58,916 nt of DNA from contig DBXT01000080.1 of the NCBI GenBank assembly GCA_002309615.1, forward strand, positions 6,104 through 65,019, read 5' to 3'. The notes beneath the pieces were generated by a model. It saw only the letters and a program-made list of their open reading frames with translations, ran no database searches and had not been told where the DNA came from. Positions 34,768 to 43,024 of the stretch are shown piece by piece (position 1 is the first letter of the stretch; each line of letters opens with the position of its first letter). The translations under genes were made by a program, and so were the position numbers. Origin of the DNA: Bacteroidales bacterium UBA1205. Lineage in GTDB: Bacteria > Bacteroidota > Bacteroidia > Bacteroidales > WCHB1-69.

Positions 34768-36069
34768 ATGAAATACAATAAATTACCTGCTCAGTTGTTT
34801 CAATCACATCGTCAAAAATTAGCGGAAATGATGGAAGACGATGCGGTGCTGTTATTGTTTTCAAACGATATCATGCCTCGTAGCGGAGATCAAAACTATC
34901 CTTATTGCCAACAAGCCGATATGTTTTATCTTACCGGCATAGAGCAGCCCGAAACGGTGTTGATGCTTTGTCCTCAACACTCAAATGCACAGTTGAGAGA
35001 AGTGCTGTTTATACAGCAGCCGCAGGCATCACAGCAATTGTGGAGCGGAGACATGCTTACCATTTCACAAGCACAAGAGCTATCCGGCATCAGCCAAGTG
35101 CGATATCTTGGCGATATGCATCTGTTAATAAGGGAAGCAATATTGGCTATGGACAAAATATATTTTGACATTCCCGAAAATGTTCGTCAAACACCTGTTG
35201 TGGAAGATGCTAACATGCGTAATGCCAAATATTATAAGTCGCTTTATCCCTTACACCAAATGCTGCGTTTGGCTCCTTTGACACAATATTTGCGTGTTAG
35301 AAAGAGTGAGGAAGAGATATCGCTGATATCCAAAGCCTGCGATATCACGGCAGAAGCTTATATGGATTTGCTATTGTGTGTAAAGCCGAATGTGCAGGAA
35401 TGTGTTTTGGAAGGAGAGATTATCAAAGGTTTTTTGGCCAGAAGAGCTACCGGATGCAGTTTTGCACCCATAGTGGCTGCAGGTAAAAATACATGTATAT
35501 TGCATTATACTGCCAACCATTCCGAGTGCAAGAGCGGAGATTTGCTCTTGGTGGACATGGGAGCGGAATATGCTCATTATGCAGGAGATTTAAGTCGTAC
35601 CATACCCGTTAACGGTAAATTCAACCCTCGCCAAAAAGAGGTTTACACCGCCTGCGAGCGGGTGTTCCGTTATGCCCGCACCTTGTATGTGCCCGGCATG
35701 AGTATTAATAAAATCCAGCGTATGGTGTGCATACGCATGCAACAAGAATTGATAAATTTAGGCCTGTTTACCGAGCAGGATGTACATAATGAAAGCACTC
35801 CTTTTGAATGCGTTCATCGCTATTTTATGCATGGCGTAGCTCATTTTGTAGGGATAGATGTGCATGATGTCGGCAGTAAAGATATGAGTTTGGATTATGG
35901 TATGGTGTTGTCATGCGAACCGGGTATATACATCCCTGAAGAAAACATAGGCATACGCATAGAAACCATTATGCAGGTAAACGATGAACCCATAGATTTA
36001 ATGTCGCAAGTGCCCTTATCGGTAGATGAAATAGAAACTTATATGAACCAATCAACTACGTTAAAATGA
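34768..36069 (+). CDS. pepP: Xaa-Pro aminopeptidase (M24 family)
   Basis: Protein of 433 residues from the Met at 34768 (MKYNKLPAQLFQ); the frame extends upstream into the permease gene without need. The N-terminal domain (about 1-170) has YCQQADMFYLTGIEQPETVL. The pita-bread domain has the metal ligands in LLVDMGAEYAHYAGDLSRT, the His in HFVGIDVHDVG and the two Glu in LSCEPGIYIP and GIRIETI. It removes an N-terminal residue before proline. Its stop overlaps the DUF368 start (ATGA). Confidence 0.93.
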   Translation: MKYNKLPAQLFQSHRQKLAEMMEDDAVLLLFSNDIMPRSGDQNYPYCQQADMFYLTGIEQPETVLMLCPQHSNAQLREVLFIQQPQASQQLWSGDMLTISQAQELSGISQVRYLGDMHLLIREAILAMDKIYFDIPENVRQTPVVEDANMRNAKYYKSLYPLHQMLRLAPLTQYLRVRKSEEEISLISKACDITAEAYMDLLLCVKPNVQECVLEGEIIKGFLARRATGCSFAPIVAAGKNTCILHYTANHSECKSGDLLLVDMGAEYAHYAGDLSRTIPVNGKFNPRQKEVYTACERVFRYARTLYVPGMSINKIQRMVCIRMQQELINLGLFTEQDVHNESTPFECVHRYFMHGVAHFVGIDVHDVGSKDMSLDYGMVLSCEPGIYIPEENIGIRIETIMQVNDEPIDLMSQVPLSVDEIETYMNQSTTLK

Positions 36070-36971
36070 AAGAATTGTTATTGACTTATTTTAAAGGTGT
36101 TGCCATGGGGGCTTCCGATGTGGTGCCCGGAGTGTCGGGTGGAACCATCGCTCTTATTACCGGAATATATGAGCGTTTGCTTACCGCTATCAAAAATATT
36201 AACCTCAGCAATCTTAAATTGTTTTTTAAAGGACAATTCAAATTGTTTTGGAAGAATATCGACGGCACCTTTTTACTCGCTTTGTTTGCCGGCATAGGCA
36301 CCAGCTTTTTGCTTATGGCAAATTTGATTAAATATTTGATTATCAGTTACCCGACTTTTATTTGGGCATTCTTCTTCGGGTTGATTATCGCTTCCACCAT
36401 TTTTGTGGGAAAAAATGTAAAGTGGAATTGGAAAACACTGCTCTTGTTTATTTTGTTTGCCGTGGTTTCGTTTTTTATCACCTCTCCAGAAAACGTACCG
36501 CTGAGTCCGGATAGCAAATTGTGGTTTATATTTATATGCGGTATGGTGGCTATTTGTGCCATGATATTGCCGGGTATATCAGGAAGTTTTATATTGGTGC
36601 TTTTAGGACAATATTTTTACATCATGCATGCACTTTCCGATATGCAATGGATAGTGTTGCTGGTGTTTATGGCTGGAGCAATTATAGGCATTCTATCGTT
36701 TGCCAATGTGCTTTCATGGCTGTTTAAACATTATGAAATGATAACATTGTCAGCTCTTACCGGTTTTATGTTCGGCTCGCTTAACAAAATATGGCCGTGG
36801 AAACTTACTTTAAGTACCTATGTGGATAATCAAGGCATCACTATGCCTTTGACACAAAAAAATATCATTCCTCCAACATTCGACATCAATGTAGTATACG
36901 CTTTGTTGCTTATAATGGTAGGCATGACGATAATATTTGTAATACAGGGTATTGCCAATAAGTTAAAATAA
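36066..36971 (+). CDS. DUF368 membrane protein (PopT-type polyprenyl-phosphate transporter)
   Basis: Protein of 301 residues, about eight membrane helices, with the family signatures KGVAMGASDVVPGVSGGTIA and ICAMILPGISGSFILVLLGQ, two related half-motifs. DUF368 proteins (PopT) were shown in Gram-positive and other bacteria to return undecaprenyl phosphate across the membrane for cell-wall and surface polymer synthesis. The same role is inferred here. The nearby ABC-2 polymer permease, whose products depend on that carrier, fits the idea. Overlaps pepP by 4 nt and precedes aroE by 4 nt. Confidence 0.9.
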   Translation: MKELLLTYFKGVAMGASDVVPGVSGGTIALITGIYERLLTAIKNINLSNLKLFFKGQFKLFWKNIDGTFLLALFAGIGTSFLLMANLIKYLIISYPTFIWAFFFGLIIASTIFVGKNVKWNWKTLLLFILFAVVSFFITSPENVPLSPDSKLWFIFICGMVAICAMILPGISGSFILVLLGQYFYIMHALSDMQWIVLLVFMAGAIIGILSFANVLSWLFKHYEMITLSALTGFMFGSLNKIWPWKLTLSTYVDNQGITMPLTQKNIIPPTFDINVVYALLLIMVGMTIIFVIQGIANKLK

Positions 36972-36975
36972 CACT

Positions 36976-37713
36976 ATGAAACATTTTGGCATAGTAGGTC
37001 ATCCTTTGCAACATTCGTTTTCACCGCAATATTTTAAGCAAATATTCCGAGAAGAGAAGGTGAATGCCGAATTTTATATTTACGACATAGAGCGGATAGA
37101 GCAAATAAAGGATATTATTCAGCAAGATGCGTTGTTACGGGGCTTTGTGGTAACCTTGCCGTATAAACAATCCGTTATGTCGTATCTGCAGTGTATATCA
37201 CAAGAGGCTCAAGCTATTCGTGCCGTGAATGTGATAGCGATAGATAAAAACGAAGGATTGAAAGGGTATAATACCGATGTGATAGGGTTGGAACGTTCGT
37301 TGAAAAAGCATTTGACAAGTCATCCTAAAAAAGCTTTGATTATCGGTAACGGGGGAGCGGCACAGGCGGCAAAATATGTATTGGACAATATGCGTGTTCC
37401 GTATTTAATAGTAAACCGAACGCCTGCTGAAAATGTGATATTGTATCATCAATTGACGGCAGAACAAATACATGAATGTGAGCTGATTATCAATGCCACA
37501 CCTGTAGGTATGTATCCGCATACCATGGATTTTCCGCCTATCAATTATGCGGCAATAGATGAACATCATTTCTTGTTTGATATGATATACAATCCTCAAG
37601 AGACACTGTTTATGCAAAACGGGAAAAAAAGAGGGGCAAAAGTTATTAACGGATATGAAATGCTTTGTATACAAGCAGACGAAGCATGGAAAATATGGAA
37701 GAAATTAGCATAA
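36976..37713 (+). CDS. aroE: Shikimate dehydrogenase
   Basis: Protein of 245 residues reducing 3-dehydroshikimate with NADPH. It has the N-terminal GIVGHPLQHSFSPQYF, substrate Lys in VVTLPYKQSV, AVNVIAID, NTDVIGLE, the nucleotide loop IIGNGGAAQAAKYVL and NATPVGMYPH, ending GYEMLCIQADEAW. About 25 residues shorter than the E. coli enzyme, usual for Bacteroidetes. In the pepP-DUF368-aroE-thiL run. Confidence 0.95.
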   Translation: MKHFGIVGHPLQHSFSPQYFKQIFREEKVNAEFYIYDIERIEQIKDIIQQDALLRGFVVTLPYKQSVMSYLQCISQEAQAIRAVNVIAIDKNEGLKGYNTDVIGLERSLKKHLTSHPKKALIIGNGGAAQAAKYVLDNMRVPYLIVNRTPAENVILYHQLTAEQIHECELIINATPVGMYPHTMDFPPINYAAIDEHHFLFDMIYNPQETLFMQNGKKRGAKVINGYEMLCIQADEAWKIWKKLA

Positions 37714-37715
37714 TT

Positions 37716-38765
37716 ATGAATGATATATTTGAGAACAAATCACTTACCAATCTAAAATCAATAGGGGAATTCGGACTTATTGACAGACTTACCGAAGATA
37801 TCAGTTTGAAAAATGCACGATCTTTGTATGGTGTAGGCGATGATGCCGCTATTATTGACATGGGCGAGAATGTGCAGGTAGTCTCTACTGATATGTTGGT
37901 AGAAGGTATACATTTTGATATGCATTATGCTCCGCTCAAGCATGTGGGGTATAAGGCTATTGCTGTCAATTTGTCGGATATTGCGGCCATGAATGCCCGT
38001 CCGGAGCAAGTGTTGGTAAGCATAGCCGTATCATCGCGTTATAGTGTGGAAGCTATGGAAGAATTATACGATGGCATGAAACTTTGTTGTGAACGCTACG
38101 GAGTGGATATAGTAGGTGGTGATACCACGGCAAGCACGTCGGGAATGGCCATATCTATTACCGTTATCGGCTATGCTCCGAAGAATAAGGTGGTGAAACG
38201 TTGTACCGCTCAAGAGCATGATTTGGTGTGTGTATCCGGCGATTTAGGCGGAGCCTATATGGGTTTGTTGATATTGGAAAGAGAAAAGCAGGTGTTTTTG
38301 GAAAATCCTTCCGTACAACCCGAATTAGAAGGGTGCGATTATATTTTGGAACGTCAACTTAAGCCCGAACCACGTTTAGATATAGTGGATATGTTGGCGG
38401 AAAAGAGCATACTTCCGACTGCTATGATAGACATCTCTGACGGATTGTCTTCCGAAATATTGCATATATGCCATCAGTCTCACAAAGGTTGTCGCATATA
38501 TGAAGATAAAATACCTATAGACAACCAAACCTATGACACGGCCATGGATTTTGCCATCACTCCATCGGTGGCTGCTCTTAACGGAGGAGAAGATTATGAA
38601 TTGTTATTCACTATCAAACAGTCGGATTACGATAAAATAAAAAATGATTATGCCGTATCGGTAATAGGCTATATCACTAACGAAAGCGAAGGGTGCTCCT
38701 TGATTACCAAAGACGATAAATTGATAAATTTGCAAGCGCAAGGTTGGAATGCCTATGAAAAATAA
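37716..38765 (+). CDS. thiL: Thiamine-monophosphate kinase
   Basis: Protein of 349 residues that phosphorylates thiamine monophosphate to the active diphosphate. The Met at 37716, 2 nt after the aroE stop, is chosen over in-frame Mets inside aroE. It has GEFGLIDRL at the start, the ATP/Mg site GVGDDAAIIDM, STDMLVEGIHFDMHY, VGGDTTAS and IDISDGLSSE, all diagnostic for ThiL. Its 3' end overlaps the lipoprotein gene start by 11 nt. Confidence 0.95.
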   Translation: MNDIFENKSLTNLKSIGEFGLIDRLTEDISLKNARSLYGVGDDAAIIDMGENVQVVSTDMLVEGIHFDMHYAPLKHVGYKAIAVNLSDIAAMNARPEQVLVSIAVSSRYSVEAMEELYDGMKLCCERYGVDIVGGDTTASTSGMAISITVIGYAPKNKVVKRCTAQEHDLVCVSGDLGGAYMGLLILEREKQVFLENPSVQPELEGCDYILERQLKPEPRLDIVDMLAEKSILPTAMIDISDGLSSEILHICHQSHKGCRIYEDKIPIDNQTYDTAMDFAITPSVAALNGGEDYELLFTIKQSDYDKIKNDYAVSVIGYITNESEGCSLITKDDKLINLQAQGWNAYEK

Positions 38766-39246
38766 ATGGATAATTATAGCAGCAGTGGTGGGTTTGTGTT
38801 CGTGCAGACCACACAAACAATATCCTATAGAACCGGTATTGGAATTTGAAAGTATAGTCAAAATAGATAATGGTACCGGAATAGACGATGAAGCAGTGCT
38901 CACAGTCAGTTTCACCGACGGTGATGGTGATTTGGGGTGGGATGAATATGAAAACACCGACACCTCTTCGGAAAATTACTATAATTATTTCATCACTTAT
39001 TTTGAGAAACAAAATGGAGTATGGGTTACACCCGAAGGACTGGAGAATAATTTCCATGTGCGTTTACCCCGATTTTTGTCGGGTAATATCACCGAAGCCA
39101 TAGACGGAAAAATTGCCCATACCGTCAACATCAATAATTATAATTCGGAATACGATACCATACATTTTGAATGCTATGTGGTAGACAGAGCCGGTCACAA
39201 GAGCAATGTGGTGACCACCCCTGAGGTGATAGTGAAAAAATATTAG
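38755..39246 (+). CDS. Small lipoprotein of unknown function
   Basis: Protein of 163 residues from the Met at 38755 (a Met two codons upstream is also possible). A short signal peptide ends in two Cys (VVGLCSC), of which the second best fits a lipobox. The mature part is acidic, with SFTDGDGDLGW (an Asp-rich, calcium-site-like stretch), an immunoglobulin-like strand pattern and VVDRAGHKSNVVTTPEVIV at the end. The FTDGDGDLG motif recurs in small Bacteroidetes lipoproteins of unknown role. It is probably anchored in the outer membrane and translated with thiL. Confidence 0.7.
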   Translation: MKNKWIIIAAVVGLCSCRPHKQYPIEPVLEFESIVKIDNGTGIDDEAVLTVSFTDGDGDLGWDEYENTDTSSENYYNYFITYFEKQNGVWVTPEGLENNFHVRLPRFLSGNITEAIDGKIAHTVNINNYNSEYDTIHFECYVVDRAGHKSNVVTTPEVIVKKY

Positions 39247-39294
39247 TATCAATATCTAATTATCAATACCTTTCTCCTGTGCTGTTATTCCTAT

Positions 39295-39334
39295 GCAAAG
39301 ATAGCGTTTTTTGAAGAAAAAATGCTATCTTTGC
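39295..39334. repeat. Perfect 11-bp inverted repeat forming two outward-facing -7 boxes
   Basis: GCAAAGATAGC (39295-39305) and GCTATCTTTGC (39324-39334) are exact reverse complements around an 18-nt spacer. Each arm contains TATCTTTG. The right arm (39326-39333) is the likely promoter of the alternative glmU gene, 21 nt upstream of its start. The left arm (39303-39296 on the minus strand) would fire back over the lipoprotein and thiL. Confidence 0.6.
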
Positions 39335-39354
39335 AAGTTAAACCAATTGTATAT

Positions 39355-40536
39355 ATGAATATAATATTATTTGATAATCAATATAGAGAGGATTTGCTTC
39401 CATTCACTTTTACCCGACCGCAAGCCGATATAAGAGTGGGAATACTTACCATTAGGGAAAAATGGGAAAAGTATCTGCATGCAAGCAGTTCATCTTATAC
39501 CCAAGCCTATTTGTCAAAAAAATTTCCTGTACATGTAACAGATGATAATTATCTGATTAATGGTTCTATATGTCCTACGCCGGCATTGGTACAAAGTATT
39601 ATGAATATGCCGAAGGAGCACGCATTGACAAAAGACGGTGATATTATAGCCATACACACTGCCGCTATGCCTGCTTCCATACAAGAATTTGAAGGGAAAC
39701 AGCTGGTTTATGAAGGTGAATACACTAAAATACAGCATCTGTGGGATATTTTCACCTTGAATGAAAAAGAGCTGTCGGCGGATTTTGAAATGCTCACTCA
39801 CGGTCGTAAAAGTCAGCCCTTGAGCCCTACCAATACCGTAATATGCCCCGAAAATGTGTTTGTTGAAGAAGGCGCTGTGGTGGAATGTGCTGTTATTAAT
39901 GCAAAAAATGCCAAAGTGTATATCGGTCAGCATGTAGAAATTATGGAAAATTCCGTGTTACGGGGCAGTGTTGCATTGTTAGAACACGCACAGGTAAAAA
40001 TAGGAGCCAAAATATATGGTGCCACCACGGTAGGCCCCTATTCTAAAGTAGGCGGAGAACTCAGCAATGTGGTTATTTTCGGCTTTACCAATAAGGCTCA
40101 TGATGGTTTTATGGGAAATAGTGTGTTGGGAGAGTGGTGTAATATCGGTGCCGACACCAATACTTCCAACTTGAAAAACAATTATGACATAGTAAAATTG
40201 TGGAATTACAAGGAAGGAGGCTTCCAAAAAACAGGTTTGCAATTCTGCGGATTGATGATGGGCGATCATTCCAAATGCGGTATTAATGTCATGTTTAATA
40301 CCGGCACGGTGGTAGGTGTGTCGGCCAATATATTCGGATCGGGCTACCAACGTAATTTCTATCCGTCTTTTCATTGGGGGGGCGGAAACGTGCCCGTAAC
40401 GGATTATAAATTGGATGTGGCTATAGAAGTAGCCAAAAGAGTATATGCTCGACGCAATAAAACATTTCACGATACAGATGCGCAAATATTGTATTCTGTG
40501 TACAACCTCACAGAAGAATATAGAGTAAAATATTAA
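39355..40536 (+). CDS. Alternative GlmU-type sugar nucleotidyltransferase/acetyltransferase
   Basis: Protein of 393 residues from the Met at 39355 (MNIILFDNQYREDLLPFTFT). This N-terminus is that of the Bacteroidetes alternative GlmU family and lacks the classical LxxGxGTRM loop of GlmU. The C-terminal half (about 165-350) is a left-handed beta helix with hexapeptide repeats (for example VFVEEGAVVECAVINAKNAK). It probably makes UDP-GlcNAc or a related sugar nucleotide for peptidoglycan and LPS. An upstream Met at 39322 lies before the promoter and is rejected. Confidence 0.82.
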   Translation: MNIILFDNQYREDLLPFTFTRPQADIRVGILTIREKWEKYLHASSSSYTQAYLSKKFPVHVTDDNYLINGSICPTPALVQSIMNMPKEHALTKDGDIIAIHTAAMPASIQEFEGKQLVYEGEYTKIQHLWDIFTLNEKELSADFEMLTHGRKSQPLSPTNTVICPENVFVEEGAVVECAVINAKNAKVYIGQHVEIMENSVLRGSVALLEHAQVKIGAKIYGATTVGPYSKVGGELSNVVIFGFTNKAHDGFMGNSVLGEWCNIGADTNTSNLKNNYDIVKLWNYKEGGFQKTGLQFCGLMMGDHSKCGINVMFNTGTVVGVSANIFGSGYQRNFYPSFHWGGGNVPVTDYKLDVAIEVAKRVYARRNKTFHDTDAQILYSVYNLTEEYRVKY

Positions 40537-40575
40537 CGAAAAAATATTAAACTAAAAGTTTAAATAATAGCTTAT

Positions 40576-43023
40576 ATGAAAAAGAAAATAAAGTTGTTAG
40601 GCGATACTGATGATTTGAAAGATGTAATAGAAGGCGATTCCGGAATAGTGCCACTGCTTAATGAAAAAGAATCGGCAGATATGATGGATGTAGCTATACC
40701 ACCGGTATTGCCTGTATTGGCATTACGCAATACAGTATTGTTTCCCGGAGTAGTAATGCCTATCACGGTGGGAAGACAAAAGTCATTGAATTTGGTGCAA
40801 GATGCATACGACAATAAGGATTTGATAGGAACACTTACTCAAAAAGATGAGAATGTTGAAGATCCGGGCAATGATGATTTATACCATGTGGGTGTGTTGG
40901 CACGCATAATCAAGTTATTTGATATGCCAGACGGCACCAAAACACTGGTGGTTCAAGGTATTAAAGCCATAAAAATAGGTTCCGTAATAACCGACGGAAA
41001 ATATTTATTGGGAGTAGATGTTGCTGATTATCCTTGCAACGATTTTCAAAAGAATATTTTGGAGAAAAAGGAATTCAACGCCACCATCTCTTCATTATCG
41101 GATATGATGACCAAATTTTTAAAATTATCGGTCGGCCCAATTCCAGAAGAAGCGTTCTTCGCATTTAAAAGTCTGAACAACAGGGTGTTCATGATTAATT
41201 TCATTATCTCCAATTTGCCCATAGAAGTAAGTAAAAAACAAAGAATATTGGAAATATCCGATATAGAAGAAAGGGCAATGGCGGTGTTGGTGGAATTGTC
41301 GCAAGTGCTGCAAATGGCACAGTTGAAAGTGCAGATACAAAAGAAAGCCAAATTAGAATTGGACAAGCAGCAAAAAGAATATTTTCTCAACCAGCAGTTG
41401 AAAACCATACAGGAAGAATTGGGTGACAACGGAGTGGATAGTGCTGTTGCCGAGTTAAAAGAGAAAACAAAAAATAAAAAATGGGATGCCAAAACCAAAA
41501 AACATTTTGACAAAGAATTGCAAAAGTTGCAACGAATGAACCCTATGGCTCCCGATTTTACCACTCAGTTGAATTATTTGGATTTAATGGCGGAATTGCC
41601 ATGGAACGAATACACTGCCGATAATTTGGATTTGGAAAAAGTACGTGCTGTTTTGGATGAAGACCATTTCGGATTGGATAAAATCAAAGAGCGTATAGTG
41701 GAATATTTGGCTGTATTAAAACTAAAAGGGGACATGAAGTCACCTATATTATGTTTTGTAGGTCCTCCGGGCGTAGGCAAAACCTCATTAGGCAAGAGTG
41801 TAGCCCGAGCCATGAATAGAAAATACATACGCATGTCGCTTGGCGGTATGCATGATGAATCGGAAATACGCGGACACAGAAAGACCTATATAGGAGCCAT
41901 GCCGGGCAGAATAGTGGAGAACATACGTAAAGCAGGTTCGGCCAATCCGGTGTTTGTGTTGGATGAAATAGATAAACTTTCCGGCATGACTATCCAAGGT
42001 GACCCTTCAGCCGCCATGCTTGAGGTGTTGGACCCTGAACAAAATAGCGAATTTTATGATAACTATTTGGATACCACCTTCGATTTATCCAGAATATTGT
42101 TTATAGCTACTGCCAATAGTTTGAATACCATACATCCGGCTTTGCGTGACAGAATGGAAGTGATAGAACTGAGCAGTTATTTGGTGGAAGAAAAAATAAA
42201 CATAGCCAAACGACATCTTATTCCCAGACAGATAAAAGAACACGGGTTAAAGCAGAAAGATATCAGTTTTAGTGATAAAGTGATAGAACACATTATCACC
42301 GATTATACCAGGGAAGCCGGTGTGAGAATATTAGAGAAATTATTAGCAAAAATCATCCGCAATCGAGCTTGTAAAATGGTGAAAGGCGAACCCTATTCCA
42401 AAACCGTTAAACAGAATGAGTTGGCTAACATTTTGGGCGTTCCTATTTATAAGTCGGACGATGACTATAAAACCAATATGATAGGGGTGGCTAAAGGTTT
42501 GGCATGGACTGCTGTAGGCGGGGAAGTATTGTTTGTAGAAACAGCCTTGTCGGAAGGAAAAGGAAATATCACCCTTACAGGTAATCTCGGTGATGTGATG
42601 AAAGAATCGGCAACCATAGCCTATGAATACATGAAAATACATGCTAAAGAATTGCACATAGATATGGAAATGATTAACAATAAAGATGTGTATGTGCATT
42701 TTCCGGAAGGGGCAATTCCCAAAGACGGTCCTTCGGCAGGTATTACCATACTCACAGCTCTTATTTCTACTTTTACCCATACTCCTATCAGACCTAATTT
42801 AGCTATGACAGGTGAGATTACCTTACGAGGAAAAATTACCCCTATAGGCGGAGTAAAAGAGAAAATATTAGCTGCCAAACGGGCTAATATCACCACTTTA
42901 GTCTTGCCTTTAGCCAATAGAAAAGATGTGGAAGATGTGGAAAAAGAATATGTAGAAGGATTGGATTTCCATTATTTTGACAATATGACCGATGCCTTGA
43001 AGTTTAATTTAATGATAAAATAA
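40576..43023 (+). CDS. lon: ATP-dependent protease Lon
   Basis: Protein of 815 residues. It has an N-terminal substrate domain (VLPVLALRNTVLFPGVVMPI), coiled middle part, AAA+ module with Walker A GPPGVGKTS, Walker B VFVLDEIDKL and sensor RDRMEVIELSSY, and the serine-lysine protease domain with the catalytic Ser in PKDGPSAGITI and the Lys in GGVKEKILAAKRA. Lon degrades misfolded and regulatory proteins. No heat-shock-like promoter is evident upstream. It starts 39 nt after the alternative glmU gene and ends 1 nt before the subtilase gene. Confidence 0.97.
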   Translation: MKKKIKLLGDTDDLKDVIEGDSGIVPLLNEKESADMMDVAIPPVLPVLALRNTVLFPGVVMPITVGRQKSLNLVQDAYDNKDLIGTLTQKDENVEDPGNDDLYHVGVLARIIKLFDMPDGTKTLVVQGIKAIKIGSVITDGKYLLGVDVADYPCNDFQKNILEKKEFNATISSLSDMMTKFLKLSVGPIPEEAFFAFKSLNNRVFMINFIISNLPIEVSKKQRILEISDIEERAMAVLVELSQVLQMAQLKVQIQKKAKLELDKQQKEYFLNQQLKTIQEELGDNGVDSAVAELKEKTKNKKWDAKTKKHFDKELQKLQRMNPMAPDFTTQLNYLDLMAELPWNEYTADNLDLEKVRAVLDEDHFGLDKIKERIVEYLAVLKLKGDMKSPILCFVGPPGVGKTSLGKSVARAMNRKYIRMSLGGMHDESEIRGHRKTYIGAMPGRIVENIRKAGSANPVFVLDEIDKLSGMTIQGDPSAAMLEVLDPEQNSEFYDNYLDTTFDLSRILFIATANSLNTIHPALRDRMEVIELSSYLVEEKINIAKRHLIPRQIKEHGLKQKDISFSDKVIEHIITDYTREAGVRILEKLLAKIIRNRACKMVKGEPYSKTVKQNELANILGVPIYKSDDDYKTNMIGVAKGLAWTAVGGEVLFVETALSEGKGNITLTGNLGDVMKESATIAYEYMKIHAKELHIDMEMINNKDVYVHFPEGAIPKDGPSAGITILTALISTFTHTPIRPNLAMTGEITLRGKITPIGGVKEKILAAKRANITTLVLPLANRKDVEDVEKEYVEGLDFHYFDNMTDALKFNLMIK

Positions 43024-43024
43024 T

